DNA of 64,000 nt from UBA4416 sp964543545 (GTDB lineage Bacteria > Bacteroidota > Bacteroidia > B-17B0 > Aurantibacillaceae): the NCBI GenBank assembly GCA_964543545.1, contig CAZIYT010000001.1:1240001-1304000 (forward strand), in the 5' to 3' direction. This document shows positions 62,343 through 64,000 of the stretch, piece by piece; position 1 is the stretch's first letter; each line of letters opens with the position of its first letter. The position numbers were made by a program, and so were the translations under genes. The notes below the pieces were generated by a model. It ran no database searches, was not told the DNA's origin, and saw only the letters and a list, made by a program, of their open reading frames with translations.

Positions 62343-63470
62343 CTATAACGTAGTCGTTGTATGCTGCAATACTGTCGCTATGGGATAATCGGTATAACCT
62401 TCTGCACCGCCGCCAAAGTAATTTGCAGGCTTGCCCGGATTCAGCGCCAGGTCGTTCTTCAGGCGGTAAGGCAGATCGGGGTTGGCAATAAAAGGCCTGC
62501 CAAAGGCCACCAGGTCGGCCCATCCTTTTTCAAGGGCTTCTTCGGCGCGGGCTTTCGTATACTTCCCGGCATAGATCAGGGTTCCCCTGAAGGCAGCACG
62601 GTAAGCCTCTTTAAACGCCACGGGCATCACAGGCGCATTGTCCCAGTCGGCCTCTGCAATATGGATATAGGCAATACCAATCTCATTTAAGAGTTTGGCG
62701 GCAGCAAGGTACGTCTCTTCAGGGGTATCGTCCTGTGCGCCCATCAGCGTGGTGAGCGGTGCCTGGCGTACGCCCACGCGTTCCTTGCCAATGGCATCAG
62801 CTACAGCTGTGGTTACTTCCTTCAAAAAGCGTAAGCGCTTCTCAATGCTTCCGCCATAGTCATCTGTGCGAAGGTTGGTTTGCGAATCAATAAACTGTTC
62901 TATGAGGTATCCGTTGGCGCCATGCAGCTCCACGCCATCAAAGCCGGCTTCCATGGCATTTCTGGCAGCCTGCACATAATCCAGGATGATATCCTGTATT
63001 TCGGGAATGCTTAATTCGCGGGGCATGGAATGCTGCACCATTTCTCCGGCACCATTTCCCGGGCCTTTTCCTTCCGGATCGATGAATACCTTCACCCCTT
63101 GTGCGACGATGGCAGACGGAGCTACAGGCGCCTGTCCCTTTTCCTGCAGGGATACGTGCGACACACGGCCTACATGCCATAGCTGTGCAAACATAAGACC
63201 GCCCCGTTGGTGCACGGCATCGGTGACCTGTTTCCAGCCTGCGATCTGTTCTTTCGTAAAAATCCCCGGCGTCCAGGCATATCCCTGGCCCTGCCGGCTT
63301 ATTTGTGTGCCTTCGGAGATAATGAGGCCCGCACCGGCGCGCTGACTGTAATAATCAGCCATTAAGGCTGTGGCTACCTCGTTATTGCCGGCACGCGAAC
63401 GCGTCATCGGCGGCATAACGATCCTGTTTTTCAGGGGAAGATTTCCTAAGGTGTATGATTCGAAAAGCAT
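62343..63470 (-). CDS. Old yellow enzyme-type alkene reductase 2
   Basis: A 375-residue FMN enzyme, first gene of the redox operon. LPLKNRIVMPPMTRSRAGNNEVATALMADYYSQRAGAGLIISEGTQIS, HGANGYLIEQFIDSQTNLRTDDYGGS with the His..Asn pair, RQAPLTTLMG, and FGRPFIANPDLPYRL are the family marks. It differs clearly from the second OYE in the operon, so this is an old duplication or two acquisitions. A perfect CRP-type site lies upstream. Confidence 0.94.
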   Translation of the reverse strand: MLFESYTLGNLPLKNRIVMPPMTRSRAGNNEVATALMADYYSQRAGAGLIISEGTQISRQGQGYAWTPGIFTKEQIAGWKQVTDAVHQRGGLMFAQLWHVGRVSHVSLQEKGQAPVAPSAIVAQGVKVFIDPEGKGPGNGAGEMVQHSMPRELSIPEIQDIILDYVQAARNAMEAGFDGVELHGANGYLIEQFIDSQTNLRTDDYGGSIEKRLRFLKEVTTAVADAIGKERVGVRQAPLTTLMGAQDDTPEETYLAAAKLLNEIGIAYIHIAEADWDNAPVMPVAFKEAYRAAFRGTLIYAGKYTKARAEEALEKGWADLVAFGRPFIANPDLPYRLKNDLALNPGKPANYFGGGAEGYTDYPIATVLQHTTTTL

Positions 63471-63495
63471 AAGAATATGAATTTGATTGACGGGA

Positions 63496-63541
63496 CAAAG
63501 GTCTGTGAACTCTCCCGATCCAACCTGTGATGTAGGTCACA
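63496..63541 (-). promoter_or_regulatory. Promoter with a perfect CRP/FNR-type site
   Basis: TGTGA-TGTAGG-TCACA (63526-63541) is a perfect inverted pair with 6 spacer bases. Reading leftward, a TTG and, after 17 bases, GACCTTTG (63496-63503) resemble -33 and -7 elements. The site would be centred about 43 bases before the transcript start, the class II activator position. The rest of this 304-base gap to 63774 is AT-mixed with no other feature I can support. Confidence 0.6.
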
Positions 63542-63774
63542 AGTTGCCGCCATGGTCCCCAGAACCATATCGCTTAACAAATTTTAGAGGTTTTAATGGT
63601 CGCTTCCCTGTTAATCTTACGTGGCTCTCTCTTTTTATACCCCATAGAAATACCTGATCATACAGGTAGAAATATCCGATTTTGAGGCCTTTGCTGGACT
63701 ATTGCTTTTTATTGCAATACATTCGTATCAGCATCGGAATTAGTTCACATTATATAAACGAAAACCAGCCCGTT

Positions 63775-64000
63775 ATGAGAACTCCCCTTCTTTCAAGCGC
63801 TATGACAACCCTGGTTGTCATAGCGCTTGCTGGTTACGGTTGTAGCGGCAACGGAAAAGCAAAAGAGGACGATGCAAAAGCGGAGGCCTCATCGCCAAAT
63901 GGGGCTTTTCAAGATCATCGCGACTCGGTACCTTCAAGCGCTCAATATGCTTATCCGCTTTTTGTGCTGAGCCACGATTACCCGGCCACGCTCAGAACCG
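63775..64000 (+). CDS. Lipoprotein, 3' partial
   Basis: The first 75 codons of a gene that runs off the window, beginning MRTPLLSSAMTTLVVIALAG with the lipobox AGYGC (Cys at 23). After a charged linker (NGKAKEDDAKAEASS) the text PLFVLSHDYPAT begins a domain I cannot identify. A 17-base perfect inverted repeat with a 2-base loop covers codons 7-19, inside the signal-peptide region. A TTG/TA-type promoter was not clear. Confidence 0.7.
   Translation, partial: MRTPLLSSAMTTLVVIALAGYGCSGNGKAKEDDAKAEASSPNGAFQDHRDSVPSSAQYAYPLFVLSHDYPATLRT
63794..63829. repeat. 17-bp perfect inverted repeat inside signal-peptide codons
   Basis: CAAGCGCTATGACAACC and GGTTGTCATAGCGCTTG are exact reverse complements separated by CT. 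The RNA would form a very stable hairpin 20 bases after the start codon. Confidence 0.85.

Overview
The window is ordinary chromosomal DNA from a member of the Bacteroidota (Chitinophagia, Sphingobacteriia or Cytophagia-like; I cannot resolve the class). The evidence is the SprB-repeat protein with a type IX secretion (T9SS) C-terminal domain, a second T9SS-sorted cytochrome/monooxygenase, a PorV/PorQ-type outer-membrane protein next to a TonB-dependent receptor, menaquinone-type energy metabolism (14-subunit NADH dehydrogenase, Mqo), start codons without Shine-Dalgarno sequences, and several promoters of the Bacteroidota form TTG-N20-TAnnTTTG. I saw no rRNA, tRNA, CRISPR array, insertion sequence or prophage block.

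Layout. 1-3356 is the 3' part of a giant SprB-repeat adhesin. 3663-7089 holds a family 2 glycosyltransferase and a TPR/Ig/CRD/OmpA envelope protein. 7181-10313 (minus) is a seven-haem cytochrome lipoprotein followed by aroB. 10251-10798 is a long gap with a large two-module palindrome, then an orphan ORF6N gene, typA, a dCMP deaminase and a very basic exported protein. 14568-23697 is a tight three-gene operon for the cell surface: TonB-dependent receptor, 1444-residue exported protein, PorV/PorQ-like barrel. 23783-26667 is greA, a HIT hydrolase and yidC. 26910-42091 is a complete nuoA-N operon that carries three genes unrelated to complex I: an aquaporin between nuoD and nuoE, a TonB-C-domain protein between nuoF and nuoG, and a four-helix-bundle protein between nuoL and nuoM. 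Most of its spacers hold short hairpin or direct repeats.

42288-49321 is mixed housekeeping: lipoprotein, acyl-CoA dehydrogenase, exported unknown, agmatinase-family hydrolase, pdxH, YqgE, and a haem/copper monooxygenase-like exported protein. 49558-52617 is an envelope-stress-type operon: LiaF-like membrane protein, DUF4288 protein, LytS-type kinase, LytTR regulator. 52872-57515 (minus) has an Fsr-type MFS exporter, mqo with a small membrane protein, an AI-2E family transporter and a PepSY-like protein. 57660-58721 has a lipoprotein and a cysteine-rich rhodanese-like protein. 58830-63470 (minus) is a five-gene redox operon: OYE, aldo/keto reductase, OYE, DJ-1/PfpI protein, Crp/Fnr regulator. 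The window ends inside a lipoprotein gene whose signal-peptide codons form a 17-bp perfect hairpin.

The observations I rate highest are the perfect TGTGA-N6-TCACA site upstream of the redox operon, which matches the recognition helix of the regulator encoded in the same operon; the three guest genes in the nuo operon; the receptor/giant protein/PorV-like operon; and the 17-bp hairpin in the final lipoprotein gene. None was tested by computation; all come from reading the sequence.
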